Shown piece after piece: positions 42,480-53,125 of a stretch of DNA of 64,000 nucleotides. The position numbers and the translations under genes were made by a program. Source of the DNA: Anthopleura xanthogrammica. Taxonomy: Eukaryota > Cnidaria > Anthozoa > Actiniaria > Actiniidae. Numbering within the stretch: position 1 is the first letter of the stretch; each line of letters begins with the position of its first letter. The notes beneath the pieces were generated by a model, which was not told the DNA's origin, searched no databases, and worked only from the letters and a program-made list of their open reading frames with translations. The DNA lies in contig OZ025215.1 in assembly GCA_964019055.1 (NCBI GenBank), positions 1,595,001 to 1,659,000 on the forward strand, written 5' to 3'.

Positions 42480-43150
42480 CTGCGAAATATCTACCATTGC
42501 ACAACACGTAACATTTCACAAAAATAAACATTAATTAACCAGCTGTCGATGAATTGAAGAGGACAATTTTCAAAGACGTCCGAGTCAGTCCTTAGACATT
42601 TTTTCAGTTTGAAATAACTTTATGATTAGTATAAACCAACAAGGAAAATCTCTTTTAGATACAATCATCTAAATTCATGTAGTGATCATCTTTACTGATA
42701 AAATGTTAACATGTTTCTCATTAACTATCGTCTTAATAGACCCCTCGCACGGACGTCAAACCAATAGAAACAACAATTTCAATCTCATAAGAATCGGAAC
42801 CTATTGTTTTGTACTCCAAATTGAGCTGCATTCCGACGTGCAGCAACGGGTAGTATACGTCTATTGAGCTTCGCGTTACAAAAAATATACACAATAAATA
42901 AAGAAGTTCTTAAAACATTTTGAAAAAGAGAAACAATTTTAAATTGAACGATTTTCATTGACTTCATTGTTACATTTTCCTTCATAACAAATTAAAATTT
43001 GAAAAAAATTAAATTAAAAGTTTGTTATGAAGGAAAATGTAACAATGAAGTCAATGAAAGTCGTCCGCTTCAATTCATCGACAGCTGGTAAGTTCATGCT
43101 GTATTTTTATGAAATGTTATGCATTGTACAATGGTAGATATTTCACCAGT
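42480..43150. mobile_element. Long imperfect inverted repeat
   Basis: The outer parts pair: GAAATATCTACCATTG...CAGCTGTCGATGAATTG on the left with CAATTCATCGACAGCTG...CAATGGTAGATATTTC on the right. The inner part pairs TTCATTGACTTCATTGTTAC (42952-42971) with its reverse complement near 43,035. Between left outer and inner arms about 350 bp have no partner, so one arm has probably received an insertion. The insertion includes the dispersed CTATTGTTTTGTACTCC piece. Confidence 0.6.
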
Positions 43151-43879
43151 TAACTGACATGTTTTCTATAAACCCGTTCGTTTTGCTTCAACGAAAAACA
43201 AAGAATGATAGACTGAGGTCTCAACTGTAATACCACTGAGCTATTTCTCGATTCTTCTCGTTAAATTAGAATGTAAACACTTGTAAAGACATTCTCTATT
43301 AATTAGAATGTAAAGATATCTAAGAATAGAAAATTATAAAGTTCAATCAAAACTTAGCATAATATCACTGTATAAGTGACTTGACTCATGATAAGTTTCT
43401 TCACTTTCAACATCTCTGTCACTCGCAAGCAGGTCCACCTTGGTGCTAAGTTGAGAAAAAAGACTTTGAACGTAGAAGACGAGCCATTTTGTTTGTTATT
43501 ACAGAAAAAGGTAGGTACTAATCGACCTAAAATATTTTGCTGTAATGGACAGTGTGATTAACCAGGTGATTTCGTTTTTCTCAGTTCGAACGAATTTGCC
43601 AATATCAGCGGACATTTTGTTTGTAGCTCAACATTTCTTAGTTCTAAGTTTTCGGCTCGAAAAAACATAGGTTTTACTCGAAAATTCTGGGTTCGTCGAA
43701 GTTGTTTTGCCGTTCTTTTTTATCTTACTTTTTATTATTTTTTTATTATACTTTTCTAAATTCGTGGCATTGTTATAGTTAAACATTTTACCCTCCAGAA
43801 ACGCATTTCTCACAATACGACAATTGATCATATATCATCTTCATCGTACTCTCTCTTACTGATGTAATATGTTTTTCAT

Positions 43880-43899
43880 TAGGTTCAAATTGTACGAAG
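43880..43899 (+). promoter_or_regulatory. Putative 3' splice site before PAN-fibrinogen gene 1
   Basis: A T-rich stretch ends in TTTTTCATTAG about 18 bases before the ATG. The paralog at 56,936 has TTTTTCAAAATTAG at the same distance, followed by the shared TTGTACGAA. This supports an upstream 5'-UTR exon in both genes. Confidence 0.5.
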
Positions 43900-44853
43900 A
43901 TGAAGGGAGTTCTCTTGTTCCTTTGCATAGTGTTCCTCCTCAAACACAAAGTCAGCTATGCTTCTCTGTGGACAGAAACACAAACCCAAAACGTGTATTT
44001 GCATGGATCCACTCTAGGATCATCCAAGGTAGACACTATCTTACAATGCTATGAGAAGTGTGAGAATAACATTCACTGTGCAAGCATCAACATGAACCAG
44101 GCAGACAAGACATGTGAACTGAAGCACTCTACCAAGACCAGACACCAACACAAGAAATCCGATGAACAAAATATAATGTACATGGATGTTAGAGATGCGC
44201 TAGGATCGTCGCCTCTCAACCCAATACTGTCTTGTAAATGGTTCAAGAACCTTGACAACCAGGCAAAGTCAGGTGTTTACTGGATGAAGTTCAATGAGCC
44301 ATCCTCTGCGCCATTCCAAGTGTTCTGTGACATGACCACCGATGGAGGAGGGTGGACCCTCGTCTACAGCTACACGTTGACTCAGTACAGAAACTTTAAA
44401 ACAGGGTCAAACGCAGTAACCCCAATACCAAACTGGCCTGTCAGTTGGTCCCCTAGTGGTTGGGTGCCTCAGTCAACGACAATCCCGCTCAGCGAGTCTT
44501 CCTTCTCGGCCATGGATTTTTCTCTGTGGAAGAAGATTGGAAGCGAGTTTCTCGTCAAGCCCAACATTTCTAACTGGGTAGCCTGTGTAGAAGGAACCGG
44601 GAGTTTTGTGAACTGGAGGAGGGGGAGTCTGACCTGTAGGATTGTCAAGGTACTAACGTCAACGTGTACGACTGTTGTCCCAGACTTGATTCTTTTTGCT
44701 GACGCAGGTCCAAGTTTGGCCAAGATCAATTTGTACATTTATTTTGATGGGAAGACGATCGACAGCGTTCCTGCCCATGACCCCTGTGGCACCGATAAAG
44801 ATAATCATCGCACTAACGTTAGATATCCTGGTGGAGTGTTGTACGTGCGATGA
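43900..44853 (+). CDS. Secreted PAN/Apple plus fibrinogen-like protein, gene 1
   Basis: A 317-residue protein: signal peptide 1-21 (ends VSYA), a PAN/Apple-like region with C50, C54, C60 and C72 (about 23-102), then a fibrinogen C-terminal-like part starting at C112 with SGVYWMKF (124-131) and the hallmark FQVFCDMTTDGGGWTLVY (139-156). The rest is unlike a canonical fibrinogen domain, with paired cysteines in WVACVEGTG and STCTTVVP and the ending YPGGVLYVR. Such proteins are common in cnidarians, some reported from skeletal organic matrix; a lectin or matrix role is possible. The coding region has one exon here; the ATG follows a likely 3' splice site. Paralog of the gene at 56,936. Confidence 0.88.
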   Translation: MKGVLLFLCIVFLLKHKVSYASLWTETQTQNVYLHGSTLGSSKVDTILQCYEKCENNIHCASINMNQADKTCELKHSTKTRHQHKKSDEQNIMYMDVRDALGSSPLNPILSCKWFKNLDNQAKSGVYWMKFNEPSSAPFQVFCDMTTDGGGWTLVYSYTLTQYRNFKTGSNAVTPIPNWPVSWSPSGWVPQSTTIPLSESSFSAMDFSLWKKIGSEFLVKPNISNWVACVEGTGSFVNWRRGSLTCRIVKVLTSTCTTVVPDLILFADAGPSLAKINLYIYFDGKTIDSVPAHDPCGTDKDNHRTNVRYPGGVLYVR

Positions 44854-45620
44854 TTCCCTATACGCCCTTATTCAGTTTCCACTATGGTCCGCTATTGATG
44901 TCATTAAGACGAGCACCACCTGCACTGTCCATTACCCTCGACGCACCGATTCATCGATTAACGCAACTTTCATATCCAGGATAATTCCCAGTGTGCACAG
45001 ACTTTTGAATTTTAGTGAATGACATTCTAGTTGATGTTACTGAGTCCATTCCTACACCAGACCTACAAATAATATGTCCAGTCGTGGAAGGGAATAGTAA
45101 AGAAGTTGGTCATTCAAGCCGAACTGAATCTTTTCTCTTGGTTCATAAAGAGATTGCATGATTCACCATATTTCAAGGCAAGTAAAAACCGGCCTATTAC
45201 TCGAATATCAATTTGATTGATAAACCCTCAGTATTAGTATTTATTTATTTCATTTTATTTTATTAGCTTCGCTCATTATAAGAAAAAAGATATCATAAGA
45301 AAAAATAGGATTTACGAAAGGATTAAGGAGTAGGGCAGGGTGACCGCAACTATTCAACTTGCGCCAATTACTCCATGCGGACCCAAAATAATAGTAATAG
45401 TTATAGAAGTCAAGGCTATGGATAGACTACTTATCATAATCACTGATTTATTTATGAGAAGCAAAAAATGAATCCATTACTTCGTGGAGATAAATCAGTA
45501 GAATAGCTAATAATCGGATCAAAAAAGTTACTTTCAGATTACGGTTCTTAATTTCCCGATTTGTCATTTCGCGTTTTAGAATTGGTATACGCTCAAATAG
45601 AGGATATTACATGGTCGCGC

Positions 45621-45725
45621 GGAGATACGAATTTTATCTTCGAGTGTTGATATTATCTCTCACGAGTGAGCGCAGTGAACGAGTGAGAGATAATATCAGC
45701 ACGAGAAGATAAAATTCGTATCTCC
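45621..45725. mobile_element. 105-bp near-perfect palindrome
   Basis: GGAGATACGAATTTTATCTT is followed, after an inner pair ATATTATCTCTCAC / GTGAGAGATAATAT, by its reverse complement. The centre reads GAGTGAGCGCAGTGAACGAG. Diverged relatives with the same core (CTCTCACGAGTGAGCGCA and TTCGTATCTCC) are at about 50,600-50,670 and 52,878-52,948. Confidence 0.85.
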
Positions 45726-45754
45726 AAGTTTATCTCCTGTTTATTATATGAAAT

Positions 45755-45840
45755 CTTCTAAATTCCAATTGGAATGCAGTGGAGGAAGAGCCACTCGGTA
45801 GATTCCACTGTTAATTCTCATTTATTTATTTATTTATATA
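45755..45840 (+). mobile_element. SINE 3' end fragment
   Basis: CTTCTAAATTCCAATTGG, then GAGCCACTCGGTAGATTCC and an ATTTATT tail match the 3' end of the copy at 39,185-39,370. Confidence 0.65.
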
Positions 45841-45904
45841 ATGCTTGTTGTCTCATTTGCATCTCATTTACATGTATCCAAAATAACAGCTATTGCAAAA
45901 TCAT

Positions 45905-46216
45905 TCATAGAACATCGAAGCTGAGACCGAAATGCTTCGATCGTGGACAAAATTGTTACGTTGCCGTTTTCATGACAGAATTTCGATGCCCTTGGCACTT
46001 TTGAGTTCTCTCCTTCTTTTTCTTAAATTGTGGTTTTGTAACAACTAATTTTGTCCAAGATTGTAGTAATAGAACTCATGGAATGTGCATGCGTATAAAT
46101 TGTTGCACTGATGCATGTTGCATGTCGACTGTGTATCTCAAATGCTAGGATACATTAGAGAACATGTACAATTATGACATTTCCCAGAATACCTTTCGGT
46201 CTCAGCTTCTATGTTC
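45905..46216. mobile_element. MITE-like element with 25-bp inverted ends
   Basis: AGAACATCGAAGCTGAGACCG at the left and its near reverse complement CGGTCTCAGCTTCTATGTTCT at the right bound about 310 bp; an inner pair GGACAAAATTGTTA / TAATTTTGTCC supports the fold. No coding capacity. Confidence 0.65.
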
Positions 46217-46933
46217 TAAGTTTTGAACCCGACAATGATTTTACAATTTAAATAAAAAAATAAACTTACATTTTTTCAAATATATAAATGCCCCGACTAA
46301 TTCAAGAAGCAACTTTGTAATCAACCACTTCGCCAAAAAAATGAAATAAAGAGTTTGAAGCTCAAGTAGTTTGATTGATATAAATGTTAAAACATATATG
46401 CTTGCATCTTCAAAATCTACAGCGAGAGACCACAAAACGACTTAAAGAGTTGAATTCGCCTTTTCAAGTTTAAAGAACGTCGTAACCGTACGACCTAGTA
46501 GTGAATAGGACTGACTTTGTGGACACAAGATTACGGGGGTTGTTCATCTCGTCCTCAAATTCAGCCAAAACAGTCCTATGCACCATAAGGTTGATATGTC
46601 TTACGTTCCTTTTAACTCAAAGAGCCGAATCAATTTTTTTATATCCAGTTAGACTTTTTTGTTAGCAGCCTGTCTTGAGCTCCGGGTCGCCGAGAAACGC
46701 TCCTCTGGCCCGAAGGACGTAGCAAAAAATTAATTTCTACAAATAACGAAAGCTGGCAGCTTACATATTTTAAAGATTTTATTGATTTTTTTTCATCAAC
46801 ATTTTTTCAAGGACTTTTCAAGAACTTTCCTACTTTTTCCCATTTTTCAAGGAGTTTCAAGTGCCCTTGAAAATGCATTTTTAAATTTAAGCACTTTGCA
46901 ATGAGTTTAGGGACCTGCACGAACCCTGAGCTT

Positions 46934-48395
46934 AAAGTGCCTGAGAAGACCTGAGAATGTCTAGTTCTTTGTATATATTTTTTTCAATCCGCTTTTGAAG
47001 CGGGCGGCATTTTCCATCTCTGACCGCGGTCCGGTATCCTATGCTACCGGATTAGTAAGTAAGAAAATAGGATAAAAAATCCCTTCCTAAAGTGGGTGAG
47101 TAAATGGGGAAAAAACATATATACCTTCCTAAAGTGGGTGAGGAAAGGAGAAAACTTTGCCCTCGGCCTTAAAATTTGCCAGTTTTTTTCCCTATTCAAA
47201 ACTCCTGGCGGTAAATATAAACATCTGTTTATGAATAACAGTTTTAGAAAATTCAACTCGACATATTCGGGTGGATGAAATTAAATTAATTGCGTAATAT
47301 TACTCGAACTGTAATCAGTAATAATGAGTAAATGACAGTTATGAAAAAAAACACAGGAAAAACAGGTTTAAAATTTTTAGCTCCGACGACATATTTGTGC
47401 GAATGAAATTGAATTAACGGCGCAATATTACTCGAACTAAAATCAATAATAATAAGTTTTCGCTTCCCGATCATTGATATATTGTCACGTACGGGAACGC
47501 CTTTGGTGTACAAATCGAGACCCGACTTTATACTGGTAGCAGAACCATAAAAAAGGTATGAATTCGAATTGATTAATATTACGACTTCAGATATGATGCA
47601 AGGCATTCATTGCGTGTAATTGTTTGGATGACTTGTCTGATTAGCATAGATGTTTACAATCTGCAGATACCAAGTCCTTGTAAAGTTGAAGTTATTAGCT
47701 TTGAAATCACCTTATTCTTTGTGTACACTTTTTCATCCTTAAGATACTTTCTGATAGAATATCTGCTTTGAAATAGCGATGTTTTGCGATTGCCTTCGTA
47801 ATTCGAATTAACCATGGCTAGAAAGTTTTGAATCGCGTCAAAAAAAATTTTTGCATGAGGGGCTTGTCTTTTATAGGGAGTCACGAAGCCGACGAGAAAA
47901 TAGTCTCGTCGCTCCGCTCCTCGCATAGACAAGGAACCTCTGGTACCCAGGGTACAGCTAATGCAAAACGAATTCCCTTTAATCTGTCACCATTATTTCA
48001 GATTCCTTTACGTTTCTCTTTAATATTGGAACTGATACTACTAGAAACAAACAGAAAAAAACCCACAAGAAAACACATAAACAAATGCGGAGTGTAATGC
48101 ATTCTATATTAAGATTACAAAAGAAAACAAGACAATCAGAAACAAAACAAACGAATCAAAAACAAAGAAATAATAAAAAAAGAGAAAAACTGGCAAATAC
48201 ACATACAAAATACCGGTAAAGGCAAAGTAGGACTGAAGTGAAAACAAGGTATTTTGTTTGTAGTTTGTAGTGTTTGTTAAATCAAAATTACGCAATATGC
48301 ATAACACCTGGTCCCTTAGGAAGCCTTAGCCATGAATAATTGCTAATAAGTTTTCTAAAAAAAATTTGGGATATTTTGTGCTATAGTCGACTATA
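46934..48395. repeat. 2.28-kb array, copy 1 (partial)
   Basis: First and most diverged copy, from TAAAGTGCCTGAGAAGACC to the stretch ending in TGCTATAGTCGACT. It lacks the last 1.2 kb of the unit. Then 260 bp of sequence not present in other copies (48,396-48,655) follow. Confidence 0.85.
47366..47932 (-). pseudogene. Coding-like fragment in array copy 1, possibly from mitochondrial arginyl-tRNA synthetase
   Basis: Two minus-strand frames recur in all four copies. The upstream one (47654-47932, 92 residues) includes FFDAIQNFLAMVNSNYEG and is unassigned. The downstream one (about 47366-47606) includes KRKLIIIDFSSSNIAP and resembles the class I arginyl-tRNA synthetase segment with FSSPNIAK just before the HIGH motif; here the HIGH position reads FHSHKY. 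Preceding GLDLY-like and VVILIN parts are compatible with the mitochondrial form. If right, exon pieces were captured into the repeat. No complete enzyme is possible: the catalytic core and anticodon domain are missing. Confidence 0.35.
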
Positions 48396-48655
48396 TTGAA
48401 GACATTTACAGCATATTTTGTTGATTTTTTCGTGTTTCCTGGCGTAATTTTCTCAACCAGTCTTTATATTTTACTCTCACTTGTTTGTACAAACCGAGTT
48501 TCTTTGTTTTCCGTGTTTTTTCTTTTCTTTTTTAACGTTTTTACCTTCTGCTGGAAGAATATCACTTCGGACGGGGGATATCGCCTGATACCCATCCTCC
48601 ACGTGACCCATTTGAACCAATGACAGCGCGCGAAAATTCATCGTTGGGTTTTATT

Positions 48656-50848
48656 TATGAATAACAGGTTTAAATTTTTTAGCTCCGACGACATATTTGT
48701 GCGAATGAAATTGAATTAACGGCGCAATATTACTCGAACTAAAATCAATAATAACAAGTTTTCGCTTCCCGATCATTGACATATTGTCACGTACGGGAAC
48801 GCCTTTGGTGTACAAATCGAGACCCGACTTAAAACTGGTAGCAGAACCATAAAAAAGGTATGAATTCGAATTGATTAATATTACGACTTCAGATATGATG
48901 CAAGACAATCATAGTGTGTAATTGTTTGGATGACTTGTCTGATTAGCATAGATGTTTACAATCTGCAGATACCAAGTCCTTGTAAAGTTGAAGTTATTAG
49001 CTTTGAAATCACCTTATTCTTTGTGTACACTTTTTCATCCTTAAGATACTTTCTGATAGAATATCTGCTTTGAAATAGCGATGTTTTGCGATTGCCTTCG
49101 TAATTCGAATTAACCATGGCTAGAAAGTTTTGAATCGCGTCAAAAAAACTGTTTGCATGAGGGGCTTGTCTTTTATAGGGAGTCACGAAGCCGACGAGAA
49201 AATAGTCTCTTCGCTCCGCTCCTCGCATAGACAAGGAACCTCTGGTACCCAGGGTACAGCTAATGCAAAACGAATTCCCTTTAATCTGTCACCATTATTT
49301 CAGATTTTGTTTACGTTTCTCTTTAATATTGGAACTGATACTACTAGAAACAAACAGAAAAAAACCAACAAGAAAACACATAAACAAATGCGGAGTGTAA
49401 TGCATTCTATATCAAGATTACAAAAGAAAACAAGACAATCAGAAACAAAACAAACGAATCAAAAACAAAGAAATAATAAAAAAAGAGAAAAACTGGCAAA
49501 TACACATACAAAATACCGGTAAAGGCAAAGTAGGACTGAAGTGAAAACAAGGTATTTTGTTTGTAGTTTGTAGTGTTTGTTAAATCAAAATTACGCAATA
49601 TGCGTAACACCTGGTCCCTTAGGAAGCCTTAGTCATGAATAATTACTAATAAGTTTTCTGAAAAAATGTGGGATAATTTGTGCTATAGTCGACTTTCTTT
49701 GAAGCGACCTCTTTCTCAAATTCTTTTTTTGTTTTCCATATAAACATTGTTATTTAAAAAAAATCTCTTGTAAGCGACCGCGAACACCGTTGAGGTTTGA
49801 TTTTGGATTTAAAAAAATATTTTTTTACTCTTTAGTAAGAAAACGATTGCAATTAATATCACCCCCACTGATCATGACATTCGGATGGCACGATTATTTC
49901 TAATAAACACGATCCATAAGTAATTTGTTTGCCAAAGAAAACATTGCGCGAAGCTTCTGCGAACTCTAATTATAGATTCCAATCGGAATTTAGAAGTTAA
50001 TCTTGAGGAGGGAGGAAAATCGGTGAAAAACCCTCAAAACACAAGAAGAGACTAACCAATAAGCAGCTTTCCTCACATACAACACCATATTGTTAGACAT
50101 CTACTCTATTCGAATCTTAATTTAGGCGACGTAGTTTTAGTGCTAAAATAAATGATTAATACTGTTTTAGAGTTAGAAGTTCGCAGTTCAGTACTATGTA
50201 CTTATTGACTGAGTGGGAGGTCCGAACGGGAAAATATTTGGCTCGAGGTCCTGAAGTACGGAACGAGCGCAGCGAGTTCCGTGCCAAGGACCTCGAGCCA
50301 AATATTTTCCCGTTCGGACCGACCTTAACTCAGTCAATAAGCATTTTATCATATGACCACATATAAAAAATCGATTTCAAAGCGTTTTTAATAAATGCGA
50401 ATCAAAATGCGTAGTTTTTACATGATTGACGGCAGCGAGTCCGAACGGCGAGTCCGAACGGGAAATTATTACACTTTTCGGAAAAGCGTACTTTTTTTGC
50501 TGACGACATTTTCCCCAAAGGTTATTTTAGAATCACGCGTACAGTGAAATACGGTCATATGATAATACACACTAGTCACTGGCTTTATGTGTGTGAAAAG
50601 ATCTCTCACGAGTGAGCGCAGCGAACGAGTTAAAGATTTTCAACACGAGAAGATCAAATTCGTATCTCCAAACGCCCATGTAATATTCTGTTTATTATAT
50701 AATTATCAATGAAAAAGGAAAAAAGCTTTTTCGAGATTTTTCTAGTATGTAACCATAGTGTTAATATTTTCACATGTGTCTGTCGTATCTGCACATAGTC
50801 CTTCAAGTCGAACTTCGGATAAGCTATAAGACGCTTGAAGCTTTACTT
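48656..50848. repeat. 2.28-kb array, copy 2
   Basis: Begins at the AGGTTTAAAnTTTTAGCTCC landmark (48665) without the first 400 bp of the unit. It carries the conserved minus-strand frames at 48651-48908 and 48956-49234 and a minus-strand SINE piece at 49,965-50,075. It has a 369-bp insertion (50,197-50,565) absent from copies 3 and 4. Confidence 0.9.
50197..50565. mobile_element. 369-bp insertion with a palindromic core in array copy 2
   Basis: Copy 3 reads CAGTACTACACACTAG across the site; copy 2 has 369 extra bases between CAGTACTA and TACACACTAG, consistent with a TA target duplication (50195-50196 and 50566-50567). Positions 50,203-50,343 form a hairpin with arms such as CCGAACGGGAAAATATTTGG. 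The two ends of the insert are not inverted repeats of each other, so the class is unclear. Confidence 0.7.
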
Positions 50849-53125
50849 AAAGTGCCTGAGAAGACCTGAGAATGTCTTGAAAACTTCTAAAGGCGGTTTG
50901 TACCTATAATCAAGTGATATTTGTTAGTTCTTTGTGTATATATATTTTTTCAATCCGCTTTTGAAGCGGGCGGTATTTTCTATCTCTGACCGCGGTCCGG
51001 TATCCTATGATACCGGATTAGTAAGTAAGAAAATAGGATAAAAAATCCAGTGGAAAAGTAAATGGCGAAAAAACATATATACCTTCCTATAGTGGGTGAG
51101 GAAAGGGGGAAACTTTGCCCTCGGCCTTAAAGTTGCCAGTTTTTTTCCCTATCCAAAACTCCTGGCCGGTAAATATAAAGCTCTGTTTATGAATAACAGT
51201 TTAAAAAAATTCAACTCAACATATTCGGGTGGATGAAATTAAATTAATTGCGCAATATTACTCGAACTGTAATAATAATAAGTAAATGACAGTTATGAAG
51301 AAAAAAAAACAGGAAAAACAGGTTTAAAATTTTTAGCTCCGACTACTTATTTGTGCGAATGAAATTGAATTAACGGCGCAATATTACTCGAACTAAAATC
51401 AATAATAACAAGTTTTCGCTTCCCGATCATTGACATATTGTCACGTACGGGAACGCCTTTGGTGTACAAATCGAGACCCGACTTAAAACTGGTAGCAGAA
51501 CCATAAAAAAGGTATGAATTCGAATTGATTAATATTACGACTTCAGATATGATGCAAGGCATTCACAGCGTGTAATTGTTTGGATGACTTGTCTGATTAG
51601 CATAGATGTTTACAATCTGCAGATACCAAGTCCTTGTCAAGTTGAAGTTATTAGCTTTGAAATCACCTTATTCTTTGTGTACACTTTTTCATCCTTAAGA
51701 TACTTTCTGATAGAATACCTGCTTTGAAATAGCGATGTTTTTCGATTGCCTTCGTAATTCGAATTAACCATGGCTAGAAAGTTTTGAATCGCGTCAAAAA
51801 AACTGTTTGCATGAGGGGCTTGTCTTTTATAGCGAGTCACGAAGCCGACCAGAAAATAGTATCGTCGCTCCGCTCCTCGCATAGACAAGGAACCTCTGGT
51901 ACCCAGGGTACAGCTAATGCAAAACGAATTCCCTTTAATCTGTCACCATTATTTCAGATTTTGTTTACGTTTCTCTTTAATATTGGAACTGATACTACTA
52001 GAAACAAACAGAAAAAAACCCACAAGAAAACACATAAACAAATGCGGAGTGTAATGCATTCTATATCAAGATTACAAAAGAAAACAAGACAATCAGAAAC
52101 AAAACAAACGAATCAAAAACAAAGAAATAATAAAAAAAGAGAAAAACTAGCAAATACACATACAAAATACCAGTAAAGGCAAAGTAGGACTAAAGTGAAA
52201 ACAACATATTTTGATTGTAGTTTGTAGTGTTTGTTAAATCAAAATTACGCAATATGCGTAACACCTGGTCCCTTAGGAAGCCTTAGCCATGAATAATTGC
52301 TAATAAGTTTTCTGAAACAATGTGGGATAATTTGTGCTATAGTCGACTTTCTTTGAAGCGACCACTTTCTCAAATTCTTATTTTGTTTTCCATGTAAACA
52401 TTGTTATTTTAAAAAATCTGTCGTAAGCGATCGCGAACACCGTTGAGGTTTGATTTTGGATTTAAAAAAATATTTTTTTACTCTTTAGTAAGAAAACGAT
52501 TGCAATTGATATCACCCCCACTGATCATGACATTCGGATGGCACGATTATTTCTAAGAAACACAATCTTTAAGTAATTTGTTTGCCAAAGAAAACATTGC
52601 GCGAAGCTTCTGCGAACTCTAATTATAGATTCCAATTGGAATTTAGAAGTTAATCTTGAGGAGGGAGGAAAAACGGAGAAAAACCCTCAAAACACAAGAA
52701 GAGACTAACCAATAAGCAGCTTTCCTCACATACAACACCATATTGTTAGACATCTACTCTATTCGAATCTTAATTTAGGCGACGTAGTTCTAAAATGAAT
52801 GATTAATACTGTTTTAGAGTTAGAAGTTCGCAGTTCAGTACTACACACTAGTCACTGGCTTTATGTGTGTGAAAAGATCTCTCACGAGTGAGCGCAACGA
52901 ACGAGTTAAAGATTTTCAACACGAGAAGATCAGATTCGTATCTCCAAACGCCCATGTAATATTCTGTTTATTATATAATTATCAATGAAAAAGGAAAAAA
53001 AGCTTTTTCGAGATTTTTCTAGTATGTAACCATTGTGTTAATATTTTCACATGTGTCTGTCGTATCTGCACATAGTCCTTCAGTTCGAACTTCGGATAAG
53101 CTATAAGACGCTTGAAGCTTTACTT
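50849..53125. repeat. 2.28-kb array, copy 3
   Basis: A full unit of 2,277 bp, from TAAAGTGCCTGAGAAGACC to the same landmark in copy 4. It contains the minus-strand frames at 51347-51562 and 51637-51888 (the 92-residue frame is cut shorter here by a base change near its end), a SINE piece at 52,610-52,730, and the CTCTCACGAGTGAGCGCA piece. Confidence 0.92.

Larger units (their letters stand above)
37841..43899. other. 6 kb without recognised gene
   Basis: No coding region is supported. Besides the elements listed separately it holds a GA microsatellite at 38,298-38,325, a TG run and poly-G at about 40,278-40,318, and copies of a dispersed sequence with GTTTTGTCCTCCAAATT at about 39,815 and a relative at 42,805. 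Stops are frequent in every frame. Confidence 0.45.
44854..46930. other. 2.1 kb without recognised gene
   Basis: After the stop the sequence resembles the 3' flank of the paralog only briefly (GATGA, TATAC, CTTATTC). The rest holds two foldback elements and a SINE end. A long ATTTATT tract is at 45,238-45,262 and a similar one at 45,820-45,838. No gene is supported. Confidence 0.45.
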
